This document shows, piece by piece, positions 1 through 13,085 of a DNA stretch of 64,000 nucleotides; within the stretch, counting starts at the first letter, position 1; every line of letters starts with the position of its first letter. The notes beneath the pieces were generated by a model. It had not been told where the DNA came from. It did not search any database and was given only the letters and a program-made list of their open reading frames with translations. The stretch spans positions 537,960 through 601,959 of the forward strand of contig NW_003119426.1 in the NCBI RefSeq assembly GCF_000003605.2, read 5' to 3'. The stretch is from Saccoglossus kowalevskii (lineage: Eukaryota; Hemichordata; Enteropneusta; Harrimaniidae). The translations under genes were made by a program, and so were the position numbers.

Positions 1-3000
1 CGTCAAAACGTTAGCGACCATTTAGACTTCGAGAGCCATTTCTCGTCTGTTCAAATTTCAATAGTCACGCGCGTGGTTTCAGGGATTCTTCCGAGAAAAT
101 CCGCGAATACGTTCTATATTTCAAGCACACACATTCTGCATTAGTATAGCGCCGCGGTGCGTCTATATTTTCTTTATTCATTTTCGCCCGATGCTTATCT
201 TTCCCATATATACATCTTTAGTTCTCCTGATATAAATATACATGACACCGAAAACAGTAGAATTTACCCGTCTGTAAAACGCCTGGCGTGTTCGAAAGTG
301 TACGGACCTGTTCGAATGTCTTCCTTATTTGGAAAATTGTGCGTCACATTCCTGCACTTTATTTTGTTTAACTTCTTATGTAGAAGTATTGTCAGTATGT
401 TAGCTAAGACGTATGAGCAGTCCATATCTCTGTTGCGAAGAGTGAGAACTAGTCGAACGTGATCGCAGAACTGGTCGACACGGCGTGTTGCGTTTCAAGC
501 GCAGAACTCAAACATTACACATTGCGGGCGGTATCCAGAACATCAATAGACTTAATCTATTGCATGGTTGTCGCTTAACTACATGTATACATAATAATTT
601 AAATTGAATAATATTAACTTCAAAAGCGACTTGTATAACTCAGTTCCTGTAGTAAAATCGAGGTCAAGCTGAGGAATAAAAATTTAATTTTTTCAATTTT
701 CTCCAACATATCCCCCAAAGACTGAAACACATAACTGAGTTAATAGGTATTTATATAGCGCATCCGTAATTGATGAGTACTCGAAAAAGAAAATCGCGTG
801 AGTGGTATACTCCAAGTTAATAGTAGCAGGCTGGGGTCCCTACTTCACAAATATGCTGTGATGATCGGCTGTGAAACCCCATGATTCGCACGACTCAATC
901 TCATGATAAAATCTCGAGAACTCTTATGAATATGTTCCGCTGTGTCAAATCCATGCATATGATCATTTTTCTGATACATATATTAGATACATATCTCTAT
1001 CTGCGAAAGCAAATACGATTCGAAACCCCTGATAAGGGGTGTACGAAGTGAACTGCATTAGACAAGGATAGCTTTTCAGATAGATTCAATCATCGCATTT
1101 TATTCTGTGTGCGGTGTGATGTGATCCATAGACTCATCACATGGACTATTATGATGGCACTGCGACGCATCTAATAACTTAGGGTACAATCTCAATCCTA
1201 TTTCCTGAGCCATGACGCATCATAGTAATATTCATTACAATTCATTCAATTCATTTGAGTCGTGTCTAAACACGGCTTCGCTCATCAATGCGAGGACAAA
1301 GACGTAGTACGCAAAACTGTTATCCTTTGCAGCACGCATAGAATGGATACCTGCGCTCGACACATATTAATGACGCGCGTAGTCAGAGAGTGAATTATGG
1401 TATCACTACGAACTTCGTTATTCTAACTCTTCGTTATTTTTATTATGAACGTTTACTGATCGTGTCTTTTATTTGGGATACATTTAACCAAAAAGGTGTA
1501 CATTGTGGGTATAAAAATGTACTCCATAGAAATGCATGTTGTGGCAGAAAATAAGATAATATGACGTATTGAGATAGACGTGCGCAAACAAATTATTTGC
1601 GCTTGATTTAACGCAATACTTGTTATGGCCATTAGCAAATTGCCTTGCATTCCATATTTCTTCAGGTCTAATTGATTTTTTTGGGAGAGTATATGTTCTG
1701 TGTATCTGTTCACTGAAATGTTGTGGGTAGATGTAATTACTGAAACCAATGTCGCTTTGCACTGCCAACAAATAGTTAGTCTTACTTTACCTTTGGGAGG
1801 TATGCAAACAATATACAGTCGATTGGTGTCAACACCACCTGAATGAATGTCGGTTTTTAATTGCGTCAGGACTACGAAGTAGCCTTGGAAAAGATCCGCG
1901 GATCGTGAATAATACAACAGAGAATTAAAACAAACAAAAAACGTAACGTATGGGTAATGTCGAAGTGATGTCAATTCCCTTTGACCAGTATGACACTGTA
2001 CCTCGTGTCAGATTTCGTAAAAGCCAGAAAAGTGCTTGTTGTTACAGTGGTAACAAGGTCACAGTGATACTACATTGGATTAGATGATGTTACACTTTGA
2101 AAGGATCAACGGATTACGGACGAATAACACCGTTAATATACGTCAAGGGAACTCCATGTTGTTGGGATAGCGCGAAGTGACGTTCATGTACGTGTTTTGA
2201 CATCGGACACGGATGTACGATTTCCGAATGCATGACATATGGTGTCGGAAATGTTAATGATGTTGCTGAAAATTACTTACCGGGTGTGTCGGTGACGTAT
2301 TTTTGATAACAGCGTTAACCAATTCAACGAGTAGTATGATACGACGGTGGTTATTGAAGTTGGTTTCTTCCTGAATATACGCCAGTGTTGATTTCCTCTA
2401 TTGGGAATGAGACTGTGAGGTCTGTCTTCTGAGCATAACAAATGCAAACGTCACTTGTAATAGGACATGGTATGTCATGGCTACATTAATCTAGCTATTA
2501 GCGTAATATTTTACCTCAAAGGGATAATACACGAACTGCTGTCGCCACCATCGTGTGTATTTTGCCGCGAGAAATGATATTAAAATATGATTACATCAGC
2601 TTGTATTGAAAATCAGTCATCATTGTGTCCCACGCTGGTTTGAGGTTGGGTTTCTTCTTGACGACCATCACATGTCTAATTAAGTTCACTCCCTGAACCG
2701 TCGATCACTTTTAAAAATGCACCGTAATGACATTATTTTGGGAAGGTTGTGATTAGTGCGGTACATCAGTGTGCTCATTACCGTGTGCGATTGTAGTGAC
2801 AATCTCGCCGCTTACAGCTCAGTTTTCTATCTCCGTGAATAGAGTAAACGATTTGCAAGGAAATGGCATTCACGGGTTTGTTAGATTGTGTCTAATTTCA
2901 ACGCCCACCTAGTCGCATTTGTGGCCAACAACATTACTATGACGACAGTTCATGACACGTTCATGATGCGACTCATAGTATTTTCTTTTCTTTTCATACG

Positions 3001-3180
3001 GAATACAGCTTGTAGAACATCTGCTCATGGGCATGCATATTCGTTAATATACTTTGTCCGTGGAATGAATACAGTTAGAAATTGAAAAAGCATTCCACTT
3101 TCAAATTGGTTTGTTTAACAAAATAGACGTATATGCAATTGTATATTTCTGGATGCAATTAACATGAATAACACATCATA
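1..3180. other. intergenic, no supported gene
   Basis: Open frames here are short, lack splice-site support and show no recognisable motif. The plus-strand frame at 157-462 and the overlapping minus-strand frames at 1453-1974 have compositions expected of AT-rich non-coding DNA. CpG is common. No tandem repeat was noticed. Confidence 0.6.
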
Positions 3181-4812
3181 ATATATAACATGACGAGTGT
3201 ATGTGATAACACGGTACATATACTAATATATAACATGACGAGTGTATGTGATAACACGGTACATATACTAATATATAACATGACGAGTGTATGTGATAAC
3301 ACGGTACATATACTAATATATAACATGACGAGTGTATGTGATAACACGGTACATATACTAATATATAACATGACAATTGTATGTGATAACACGGTACATA
3401 TACTAATATATAACATGATAAATGTATGTGATAACACGGTACATATACTAATATATAACATGACGAGTGTATGTGATAACACGGTACATATACTAATATA
3501 TAACATGACGAATGTTTGTGATAACACGGTGTATATACTAATATATAACGTGACGAATGTATGTGATAACACGGTACATATACTAATATATAACATGACA
3601 ATTGTATGTGATAACACGGTACATATACTAATATATAGCATGACGAATGTATGTGATAACACGGTACATATACTAATATATAACATGACGAATGTATGTG
3701 ATAACATGGTACATATACTAATATATAACATGACGAGTATTTGTGATAATACGGTACATATACTAATATATAACATGACGAATGTATGTGATAACATGGT
3801 ACATATACTAATATATAACATGACGAATGTATGTGATAACAGGGTACATATACTAATATATAACATGACGAGTATTTGTGATAATACGGTACATATACTA
3901 ATATATAACATGACGAATGTATGTGATAACATGGTACATATACTAATATATAACATGACGAATGTATGTGATAACACGGTACATATACTAATATATAACA
4001 TAACGAGTGTATGTGATAACACGGTACATATACTAATATATAACATGACAAATGTATGTGATAACACGGTACATATACTAATATATAACATGACGAATGT
4101 ACGTGATAACATGGTACATATACTAATATATAATATGACAAATGTATGTGATAACATGGTACATATACTAATATATAACATCACGAATGTATGTGATAAC
4201 ACGGTACATATACTAATATATAACATGACGAATGTATGTGATAACACGGTACATATACTAATATATAACATGACCAATGTATGTGATAACACGGTACATA
4301 TACTAATATATAACATGACGAGTGTATGTGATAACACGGTACATATACTTATATATAACATGACGAGTGTATGTGATAACACGGTACATATACTTATATA
4401 AACATGACGAGTGTATGTGATAACATGGTACATATACTAATATATAACATGACGAATGTATGTGATAACATGGTACATATACTAATATATAACATGACAA
4501 ATGTATGTGATAACACGGTGCATATACTTATATATAACGTGACGAGTGTATGTGATAACACAGTACATATACTAATATATAACATGACGAATGTATGTGA
4601 TAACATGGTACATATACTAATATATAACATGACAAATGTATGTGATAACACGGTGCATATACTAATATATAACATGACGAATGTATGTGATAACACGGTG
4701 CATATACTAATATATAACATGACGAATGTATGTGATAACACGGTACATATACTAATATATAACATGACGAGTATTTGTGATAATGCATTACATATAATAA
4801 TATATAACATGA
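3181..4812. repeat. 45-bp minisatellite, about 36 copies
   Basis: The unit begins ATATATAACATGACGAGTG and ends GGTACATATACTA. Units start at 3181, 3226, 3271 and so on. Copies differ by a few substitutions (GAGTGT, AATGTA and ACAATTG variants). One 1-bp deletion near 4399 shifts the phase. The last unit decays near 4790-4812. Because 45 is a multiple of three and the unit lacks stops in several frames, both strands are open for over 900 bases (15-residue periods). This is a by-product of the repeat, not evidence for a protein. Confidence 0.97.
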
Positions 4813-6294
4813 ACCCATGTCACCAATGATGCAATATATTAATGGTTCTGAAGTACTTGTATTGAGATATTCATACACGAATAGGTTTCCTAAACACACC
4901 ACCATAAAGCGTGAACATGTGAATTAAACCTCTTAAAATTTCAAACTCCCTGACGAAGTTTAGAAAAGAAATGAGGCATTTTAAAACATAAATGCTCGTG
5001 TGTGCCTTTATTTAATTTGTGTATTTTGTTATAACATCTCGATAATGCACTTCTATTGCAACTACTCGCGGAACACTGGGTTATACTATTAGATTATAGC
5101 TAGGATTGAAAATAATGATATATTAAAATTAATTCTTTGTTTCCAACTGGTTAGTAGTATAAACAAGGTATATTCACATCATTGCCTGAAACAACAGGTT
5201 ATTCTGCATAATTACAAAATTACGCTCCGTACGTGTATCTCCACAGTGTGACGTAATGCAAGAAAAATAGTTTTACGTCACATACTGCTGAACTATTTTT
5301 CTTTGTACCCGCCACCAAAACCTGATTATATGGTTGAATAACTACGGTTTACGATGAAAATGGTACAGGTTGACAAGCTCATGTGTTAGAATAGAATAGA
5401 GTAAAATAGAATACTGTTGCGTCAACACTATTAGCATACTAGACATGTGCAATGACACTTCTTATTCGGTATTATTTCACAAACACTCTACCTTTTCACT
5501 TCTTCGGATTTGGGATTATGTGTGTCATAAATATTTAATCTAATGATTTCTCTTGGATTGACGTCAGCGGATACTAGTGATTCAATCCTCGCCTGTGGCT
5601 CGGATTGATACTAATAGGCTGACGTCAGCCTATCAGAAAATATCCTGAGACTACATATGTGCCATGAAATAAAATGCTATATTTATTTCAGATACAATAC
5701 ACACTACACGCAAAACCCGTGTCAAATTAGTCATCTTCTTTACTACAAACAATATTCACTTTGCCATTGTTTTGAGATTTTGCCATAAAACATCCAATAA
5801 ATGTTCTAATAAAGATGTTTTCTTGCAGTAAATCGTGTCGAATTTCCTAATCGCAAATTATCTGAAATTGAGACGGAATTACACAATATTGTGTTTTAAA
5901 TTACTGTGGGACTTTTCATGTATACATCAGAAGCAATTTCAGCACTCTTATTTCATGGAAGCCGGAAATCAATTACAAGCAACAATTTACATCAAATTAT
6001 CCTAAATCTCGCATAAACTACGCGTAGTTTTAACTTCCCCAGAAACGAAACTCACCGGGAATTCTGCTGACCTATTGCCCGCATATATTTACCTTAGTTC
6101 ACTGTAAACCTTCAGTGGGTGGCCACCGTCGCTTATGTTACGAGGTATGTCGGAGTCGCTGTTTTTAATTGTTACGTCTTATTCACAGCAGAATGATCGA
6201 TCACCAGCTTCGTTCGTATACAATAATAATATCGATATAATTGCCTGTATCTCATTTGCGTAAACATTGCTCGTAGAAATAATAACTCTGTGGG

Positions 6295-6298
<4 letters not shown>
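4813..6298. other. intergenic with palindromes
   Basis: No gene seen. It holds interleaved inverted repeats at 5248-5302 and two full CRE octamers (5559-5566 and 5620-5627), the second at the centre of a 20-bp palindrome. Confidence 0.6.
5614..5633. promoter_or_regulatory. CRE octamer inside a 20-bp perfect palindrome
   Basis: The sequence is ATAGGCTGACGTCAGCCTAT, self-complementary over its full length, with TGACGTCA at the centre. A second TGACGTCA lies at 5559-5566. CREB/ATF-type bZIP proteins bind this octamer in animals. No adjacent gene is seen. Confidence 0.4.
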
Positions 6299-6343
<45 letters not shown>

Positions 6344-6360
6344 CGTGTGTGTGTGTGTGA
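6299..6360. repeat. compound (AT)n(GT)n microsatellite
   Basis: About 20 AT units run from 6299 to 6338, then GT units with one GC interruption to 6359. Confidence 0.97.
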
Positions 6361-8754
6361 AGTCGAATGATGTACAAAACATCGACTTGATTCACGCTAA
6401 CTCGGTTTTGACTTTTTAAGATGTCAGTTTTGTAAGAAGTGTATGACTTGGCAGCGCCGAAAACGGCATATTTTGGGCAGTTTTTGCCCTCCATTAATTA
6501 TCGTTAAACATATATAAGAATTGTTCAAGTGTATGGAACTTTTGAATTGTATCCATGTTTGAGTTTTTGTTAATTTGCACTCTATTCATCATAGTGGCGC
6601 CTTGATGTCCAGATTTCTTCCTAATTGTTCATGTTGTTGCATAGCAATGTATGATTATATTAGTGTTGGTTAACACATCATCTACACAGTTCAAGTTTAT
6701 TCCGTGTACCGTTCCTTCCTAGTTTGGATACACGAGTCAGCATTGATATATTATCTATAAGCTCACTGCTGTCGTACTTAGATAGAGGTTTACCACTCTA
6801 CTCCGAGTGATATTCTAATGGTAACTACTTATGTTAAGTCGATCTAATGGGTCGTGGTATGTCTATATTACTTCTATAAATAAAGTATATTTATACAAGC
6901 TGAATGTGTGTTTTTACTAAATCGTCGGATTTTCCCACTCTTCGTTGATATTACCATATGGTGTAAACATTATTTGGACCAAATCAACAACAACAGTTGT
7001 GTGTTGATTCGTGGGACGATAACTAAGGCTCGTGTTAAAATGTGTTGAATATGCCCAGAACTAACAAGTTTAATGTCTCGCTGAATAGTCAACAAAAAAA
7101 GGTTGGTGCAACATTTGGTGTATTTTATCGTATTTTTCTATAATTTTGAACAAAATAGACATAATTTCCTATTTGGTACATGACTTGATAAAAAATGTGG
7201 CAAAATTATGTGGGTTTGAAATATGTGAATGGTGACAGAAGTCGATTTTGTCGCTCAAAGGGTTAAGCTTGAAACCTACATTTATACATTATGCAATTAT
7301 GCATATAATTATAATTTAACGATCAGCAGGATTGTTGTATTTCCTGAAAGATCATATAATTACTTGTTTAATTCGAAATAGACAGTGTATTCGTTTTTGT
7401 AGATCATTGCAAGCTAATTGGCGTGGGTTTTATTTGTCTAATGACCTTTCTACGAACGTATGCGGTGTAATTATAGTCACTCTTATTTTTGAATAGTTGT
7501 AAGTTGTTTTACATTGTTGTGTTTTATAGTGCTGCGTTGCGTTGTGTTACATTGTTTCGTTTCATATTGTACTGTGTTGTTCTGATTTGTGTTGTGTTGC
7601 AAACGTACAATAAAGGATTTGCTTGCTTTATGAATTTCAGAAGAACAACATTCCTTTCACCATTTGTCCTCCTTTTATTTGTAAAATTTATTGTGTCTTA
7701 AAGGTTTGTTCGTTGTAATGTATTGTATGAAACTTTTATCATGTTAAACGGCCACAGGGAGATAACAGTTCTTGCTGTGCCTCTTTCTTTTACGGTGTTC
7801 TTAGTATTTAATCCTAATAAAAAGTCCAACAACGTTCTCGTGTCATATCATCGCTGTCACTATTATATAATTATATTATATTAGCTTCGTCATTACCGTG
7901 TGTATGGACAAAAAAAACGTTTCTGTACATTTTCGTATACTCAAGGTGGGGTCATATGAAATCGGGTTGAGTAAAACAAATAATATACAAATTCCTTGCT
8001 TTAATAACATCGGTTTTAATGTTGATAACCTTACGTCTGTCCTGCTGTGAAGTAGATATGTGTACTCTCTTTAGGCGAATTCGTGGCATTTTAATCTCGC
8101 AAGTGAGTCGAAGATTGCCCAGCGTGTGGCGCCTTACGTCATAATATTAACAATTTCAAATCGTTTTTTTTAGATAAAGATGAGTTGAATTTGTCCGCGT
8201 TTTGGAATGTGTGCCCTGCTTTCACTACGATGGTTAAATATTTTCACGTACATTTTCGTTGCGTGTCACACAATAAATACTCCTTAACTTCATAATGTGT
8301 TGCTATGCCAGTTTATTTCAGGTGAATATGCAATACGATATTCGCCTTACAGGGACAATGAGAGATTTAGTTGTCTGTGTATGTGTATTCCATTTCGTAA
8401 AACCACGGATTGTTAACTTAATTAGCACTCATTGTGTCATAATCCACGTGTCTTCAATGTTCAGATAGGCGACGTGATAAACAACATAATGAAGGGCTTC
8501 GATGAATAACTGAATGACTGCTTTCTTGGAATGTTCAGTGGCATTTCATTTCATTTCATATCAGGCAAAAAGATTCTATCGACTAATACGAATATGTAAG
8601 GGTGGGAAACCATTGATGCAAATAAACGTAAACTCTGCACAGTACGATTGTCTGAGACAATCGAGCACATTTATTGACGCAAGCGGAAATTAAGTGTTAA
8701 TACCTCTCTGTGGTCGAGTATATTATTGAACGTAACGTGGTGTTTTTTGTCCGC
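6361..8754. other. intergenic, no supported gene
   Basis: AT-rich DNA. An imperfect GTT/GTG-rich stretch occupies about 7495-7600. No splice-supported frame or known motif seen. Confidence 0.55.
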
Positions 8755-8822
8755 GTCTAAGATGAATAAAATTACGTTTTTAATGACGTATCATTAAAAA
8801 CGTCACTTTATTTATCCTAGAC
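8755..8822. repeat. 68-bp foldback (inverted repeat, 34-nt arms)
   Basis: The left arm starts GTCTAAGATGAATAAA. The reverse complement of the right arm starts GTCTAGGATAAATAAA. A 13-bp perfect core (ACGTTTTTAATGA with TCATTAAAAACGT) surrounds a 4-nt CGTA loop. The arms differ at only a few positions. It could be a minimal foldback MITE or a hairpin-forming transcript. Nothing shows expression. Confidence 0.7.
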
Positions 8823-9005
8823 ATGTAGTCCTCAATTATCGATTTATCCATAAACGGCTGTGAGTATGCAATTCAATATACCACCTCTTGGCACACAAAT
8901 GTTAGTTTTTAAATGTCGCGAAATCGATTCAGTCAGCGAAATAAGTATTCTATATGTACATTTTAAACTAAACATGGATATCTCTAGAATACATGACATG
9001 ATCTT

Positions 9006-9032
9006 TGGATTTGATGTACCATCGAGGGAGTG

Positions 9033-9064
<32 letters not shown>

Positions 9065-9519
9065 NNNNNNNNNNNNNNNNNNNNNNNNNNNNNNNNNNNN
9101 NNNNNNNNNNNNNNNNNNNNNNNNNNNNNNNNNNNNNNNNNNNNNNNNNNNNNNNNNNNNNNNNNNNNNNNNNNNNNNNNNNNNNNNNNNNNNNNNNNNN
9201 NNNNNNNNNNNNNNNNNNNNNNNNNNNNNNNNNNNNNNNNNNNNNNNNNNNNNNNNNNNNNNNNNNNNNNNNNNNNNNNNNNNNNNNNNNNNNNNNNNNN
9301 NNNNNNNNNNNNNNNNNNNNNNNNNNNNNNNNNNNNNNNNNNNNNNNNNNNNNNNNNNNNNNNNNNNNNNNNNNNNNNNNNNNNNNNNNNNNNNNNNNNN
9401 NNNNNNNNNNNNNNNNNNNNNNNNNNNNNNNNNNNNNNNNNNNNNNNNNNNNNNNNNNNNNNNNNNNNNNNNNNNNNNNNNNNNNNNNNNNNNNNTGGAT
9501 TTGATGTACCATCGAGGGA

Positions 9520-9560
<41 letters not shown>
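9006..9560. repeat. direct repeat with (TA)n flanking assembly gap
   Basis: A 25-base segment beginning TGGATTTGATGTACCATCG, followed by a TA run, occurs at 9006 and again at 9496, either side of the gap. The offset is 490 bases. This suggests a tandemly repeated, TA-rich unit that the assembly could not resolve. Confidence 0.8.
9065..9495. other. assembly gap (431 N)
   Basis: Run of N. Frames drawn through it carry no information. Confidence 1.
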
Positions 9561-9566
<6 letters not shown>

Positions 9567-9850
9567 AGTGATCATTACGTGACATATATACATATATCAT
9601 CGATTAATCAATTGTATATGGAGATAGGATCCGTACTATCCCCAAAAACAATATATATATTCAATAGTGATCATTACGTGACATATATACATATATCATC
9701 GATTAATCAATTGTATATGGAGATAGGATCCGTACTATCCCCAAAAACAATATATATATTCAATAGTGATCATTACGTGACATATATACATATATCATCG
9801 ATTAATCAATTGTATATGGAGATAGGATCCGTACTATCCCCAAAAACAAA
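9561..9850. repeat. 99-bp tandem repeat, about three copies
   Basis: Copies start with TTCAATAGTGATCATTACG at 9561, 9660 and 9759. They are nearly identical and joined by short TA runs. The third copy ends at CCCCAAAAACAAA. The 33-residue periodic open frame is a consequence of the 99-bp period. Confidence 0.97.
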
Positions 9851-10264
9851 GCTTTTCTAAACAGTGTTTGAATCTATGGATGTACGTGATGACCAAATCT
9901 GACAGTTGTTAATTTCAAAGATTTTTACCGTTTCCTAATAATAAACTGCAGCTTCTTTTTAAACGATTATTTATCTTGATATATTTCAATGTCTGAAACA
10001 TTTATGACAATTTAAGGCCTACAAATATTAATGTAATATCTTCAGGCGTGGTGTTAAATGAAAGTGCACGCAAGGACTCATGCGTCATACCACTTTAGAT
10101 ACATATACAAGGTGGCCGAATAAAGGTAATTTTAATGTGATAAATTCACGCGTTTCTGCCAATCGAAACCGGATTTAGATGCTGGCTTATCACAGGACTT
10201 ATAGACACATTCAATCCTATATGAGTTTACATTGAAAACGGAAGCGGGCTGTGTCATATCATGA

Positions 10265-11425
10265 TTTATTACATATATAAACTCAAGGGGAAATCGCATC
10301 ATTTCAATCTGTTCACTGTTTATTTGGAATAAATAATAATGTCTATTAGATCGTGTCAGGAGGAGTGGTATTTATACTTTTATACTACCACACTATATGC
10401 TTCACTTCAGAAGTAAATATATTCCAGCAAATGCTAAAATAGTAGAAGAAAAAAATGAGTTCATCGGTGTATAATTACGATATTTAATACTGCTGACCAT
10501 TAAGAATAGCTGTGTTGTAATATACGTGCCAAATTATGACTGAAACATTCAAAGATGTATTTCCACGATTAGTTGGCATAGTTGCTTATACATTGGGGGA
10601 AATTATACATGTAAATAAGCATTACAACATGAGACACAGGAGTTGTACTCAAAATCACGGCTCAATGGGTACGTCACTACAGGCAGAAGCACTTTCTACC
10701 ACGTAACTCTTTTCTAACAAATATTTCAGAAATAATGTTTGCCGATTTCCATTTACGCGTTATTGTGACACTGGTCGAATATGCATGCATAATAGTTTGG
10801 GCAAAGATTGTATGTAAGAAGATATTATATTGTAAGACTTTTCCCGCAAGCAGACTGTACGTACCACAGTGGGACTGTAGCTATAAGTACAGCCATCCAG
10901 TCAATGGGATACCAAATAATCGTAAACACAAATCGTAAAATACAAATAACCATAACAATAAATGTCAGGTACTCCGAAAGTGATTCTCTTAAAAATTACA
11001 ATTAATCAAATGTTTCACCAAAAAGTATATGAATTTCATGTTTTGAATAATAAATTTAAAGGTAAACTTTCCTCCTCGTCAGATGAAGAGATGTATTGGT
11101 GGTTGTATTTGCAAAGTTCACGTGATACCTATATACGCTGTAAATTCAATCAAATCACTCGTACATTTAATTCAAACCAGACATAGGTGGCATAATTACA
11201 TTGCAATCAAATACATATTCAATATGATGTATTCCGCCATGGTTCAAACAACACCTTGATGAACGTTTTCCCATGCAAAATACACTGATGAAAAAATTTA
11301 AATGTATTAACATTAAAGTGTTGTAGTACAACTACGTCATGTATGTTAATTGTGTGTGTATGTCTTTTGTCTGCGACCATGAAAAAAACATGCGTTTGGT
11401 GACAAGACTGAGTACAATTATTCGC
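10265..11425 (+). mobile_element. dispersed repeat family, copy A
   Basis: About 1.1 kb similar to copy B at 18585-20035. Shared landmarks include TATTTGGAATAAATAATAATG near 10321, the near-identical core at 10797-11050 (CCCGCAAGCAGACTGTACG) and the 3' part with CATGAAAAAAACATGCGTTTGG near 11379. No transposase frame is seen, so it is non-autonomous or ancient. Orientation is arbitrary. The class is not recognised. Confidence 0.75.
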
Positions 11426-11545
11426 CATTCAATCAGCACGTTAAACATGCAATCAACACATTAACCATTCAATCAGCACATTAACCATTCAATCAGCACA
11501 TTAACCATTCAATCAGCACATTAACCATTCAATCAGTACATTGAA
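11426..11545. repeat. 20-bp tandem array, left block (about 6 copies)
   Basis: The unit is CATTCAATCAGCACATTAAC. It starts directly at the end of dispersed repeat copy A. The first units are degenerate (CACGTTAAA, CAACACATT) and the middle ones exact. Confidence 0.95.
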
Positions 11546-12311
11546 TAGGAGTGGCACATCAGGAGTGTTCGATGCCGTAAAGAGCAATACAAGGTTGCTG
11601 ATTTCATGTCTCAAGGCTACCGAAAGTTATTCGGAATGAGTAAACATACCTTGCTGACGAGTAACACTCATAATGTTATAAACTTTACAATTATCAAGTG
11701 TTCTATATGGAGCCGCCATTATGAATACTGTCTCTAGCAGTACAAATAAATGTGAGATTTCAGTTCTATTTCAGATCTATTGTGTTGTGATTTCCCTTAT
11801 TTTTCTAAGAAGAAACCCAGCTTTTTGTTTATATTTACTATTTTATTCAATCTTTCTTGCATATATGACATTTGTAATTACAAAATCAAAAGATGAAATG
11901 ATTGGGTGTTTTTTTTCTAATTAACAGTCAAAGAAGTTCTTAATAACCATGTTTTGTGCGTGTTTATCTGATTGCTAGTTAGCTAGGTCTTATTCAAAAA
12001 TCGTAATATGACCTACATGTCATATTATACACCATAAGCTGGAACTGCGAACTGAGTGAAGGTGACTTAAAAGTTACAGGAAATTGTAATCATACCTCAC
12101 TCGTACTAGGTATTGTGTAAACCATTAGATTTTATTTGGAGGATACGATCGATCTCAGCTCGGTCATTGATGAGTTCTTCATGAAGGTAACTAAAAAAAC
12201 TTCTCGTTTTTTAAACTTGAGATAGATAGATATAGCAAGAAATTGTATAAATTCAACTTCATAATAATACACAAATAAATCTGCACGATGTGTGCTCATT
12301 GGTATACCAAT
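11546..12311. other. spacer between two 20-bp arrays
   Basis: About 770 bases with no supported gene, flanked by two arrays of the same 20-bp unit. The short frames inside are AT-rich and unrecognised. Confidence 0.5.
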
Positions 12312-12437
12312 AGCCATTCAATCAGCACATCAACCATTTAATCAGCACATCAACCATTTAATCAGCACATCAAACATTCAATCAGTACATTAACTATTTA
12401 ATCAACACATTAACCATTCAATTAGCACATTAACCAT
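12312..12437. repeat. 20-bp tandem array, right block (about 6 copies)
   Basis: Same unit as 11426-11545, in the same orientation, but more diverged (CACATCAACCATTTAATCAG variants). Confidence 0.93.
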
Positions 12438-12639
12438 TTCTAGTGGATAAACTGAGCAAGGCTGTCTCTAGTTATATAACATGATCCTTTGATTTGAGGT
12501 ATCATTGGCCCAGAGTGGCCCAGACAATATATTCAGTGCACGTACTCAAACATACGAGTACATGTTATACTGTACATTCGGCGCGAAATCACATAATGTC
12601 GATCATTGATTATAAGGGGTAGATTATAATTATTATATC

Positions 12640-13085
12640 AGATTTGCGCCACGGATAGTGATATTTCCAACAATTACTAAATTAATGAAAATAAATACAT
12701 ATTTGGTGGCAGAATGTACAATTACAATATATATAAAACTACTGGGTTAAATTTCATCATGAACAATATTTGTATCGTTATACATGCACAAAATGATGTC
12801 AGAAACTTTCAGTGATGTCATTCAGAGATTATTTGATATAGCTGCGTGTATATTGCATGAAACTTTCTAAGATTGTTTGCAAGAAGGTATTATATTAGAA
12901 GACTTTTCCCGCAAGCAGACTGCACCACAGTGGGACGGTAGCTATAAGTAAAGACATCCAGTCAAATAATCGTAAACAAAAATCGTAAAATACAAATAAC
13001 CATGATAATAACTGTCGGGTATTCCGAAAGTGACTCTCTTAAATATTACAATTAATCAAACATTCACTAATTAAATATATGAATT
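12640..13085 (+). mobile_element. dispersed repeat family, copy C (diverged, shortened)
   Basis: Aligns with copy B from the TTTCCAACAA segment through the CCCGCAAGCAGACTG core to CTCTTAAATATTACAATTAATC, with several small deletions (for example, the GTACGTACC of the other copies is shortened). It is the oldest-looking of the copies. Confidence 0.65.

Noticed and set aside
3159-4433. Long open frames of over 400 residues on both strands
   Set aside because: They are periodic translations of the 45-bp minisatellite. Both strands being open at once is explained by a stop-free unit of length divisible by three.
3181-4812. CRISPR-like direct repeats
   Set aside because: Units are directly adjacent with no unique spacers, and the DNA is eukaryotic.
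8844-9860. Open frames of 180-280 residues
   Set aside because: They run through the N gap and TA repeats, and the 33-residue repeat is the 99-bp tandem array.
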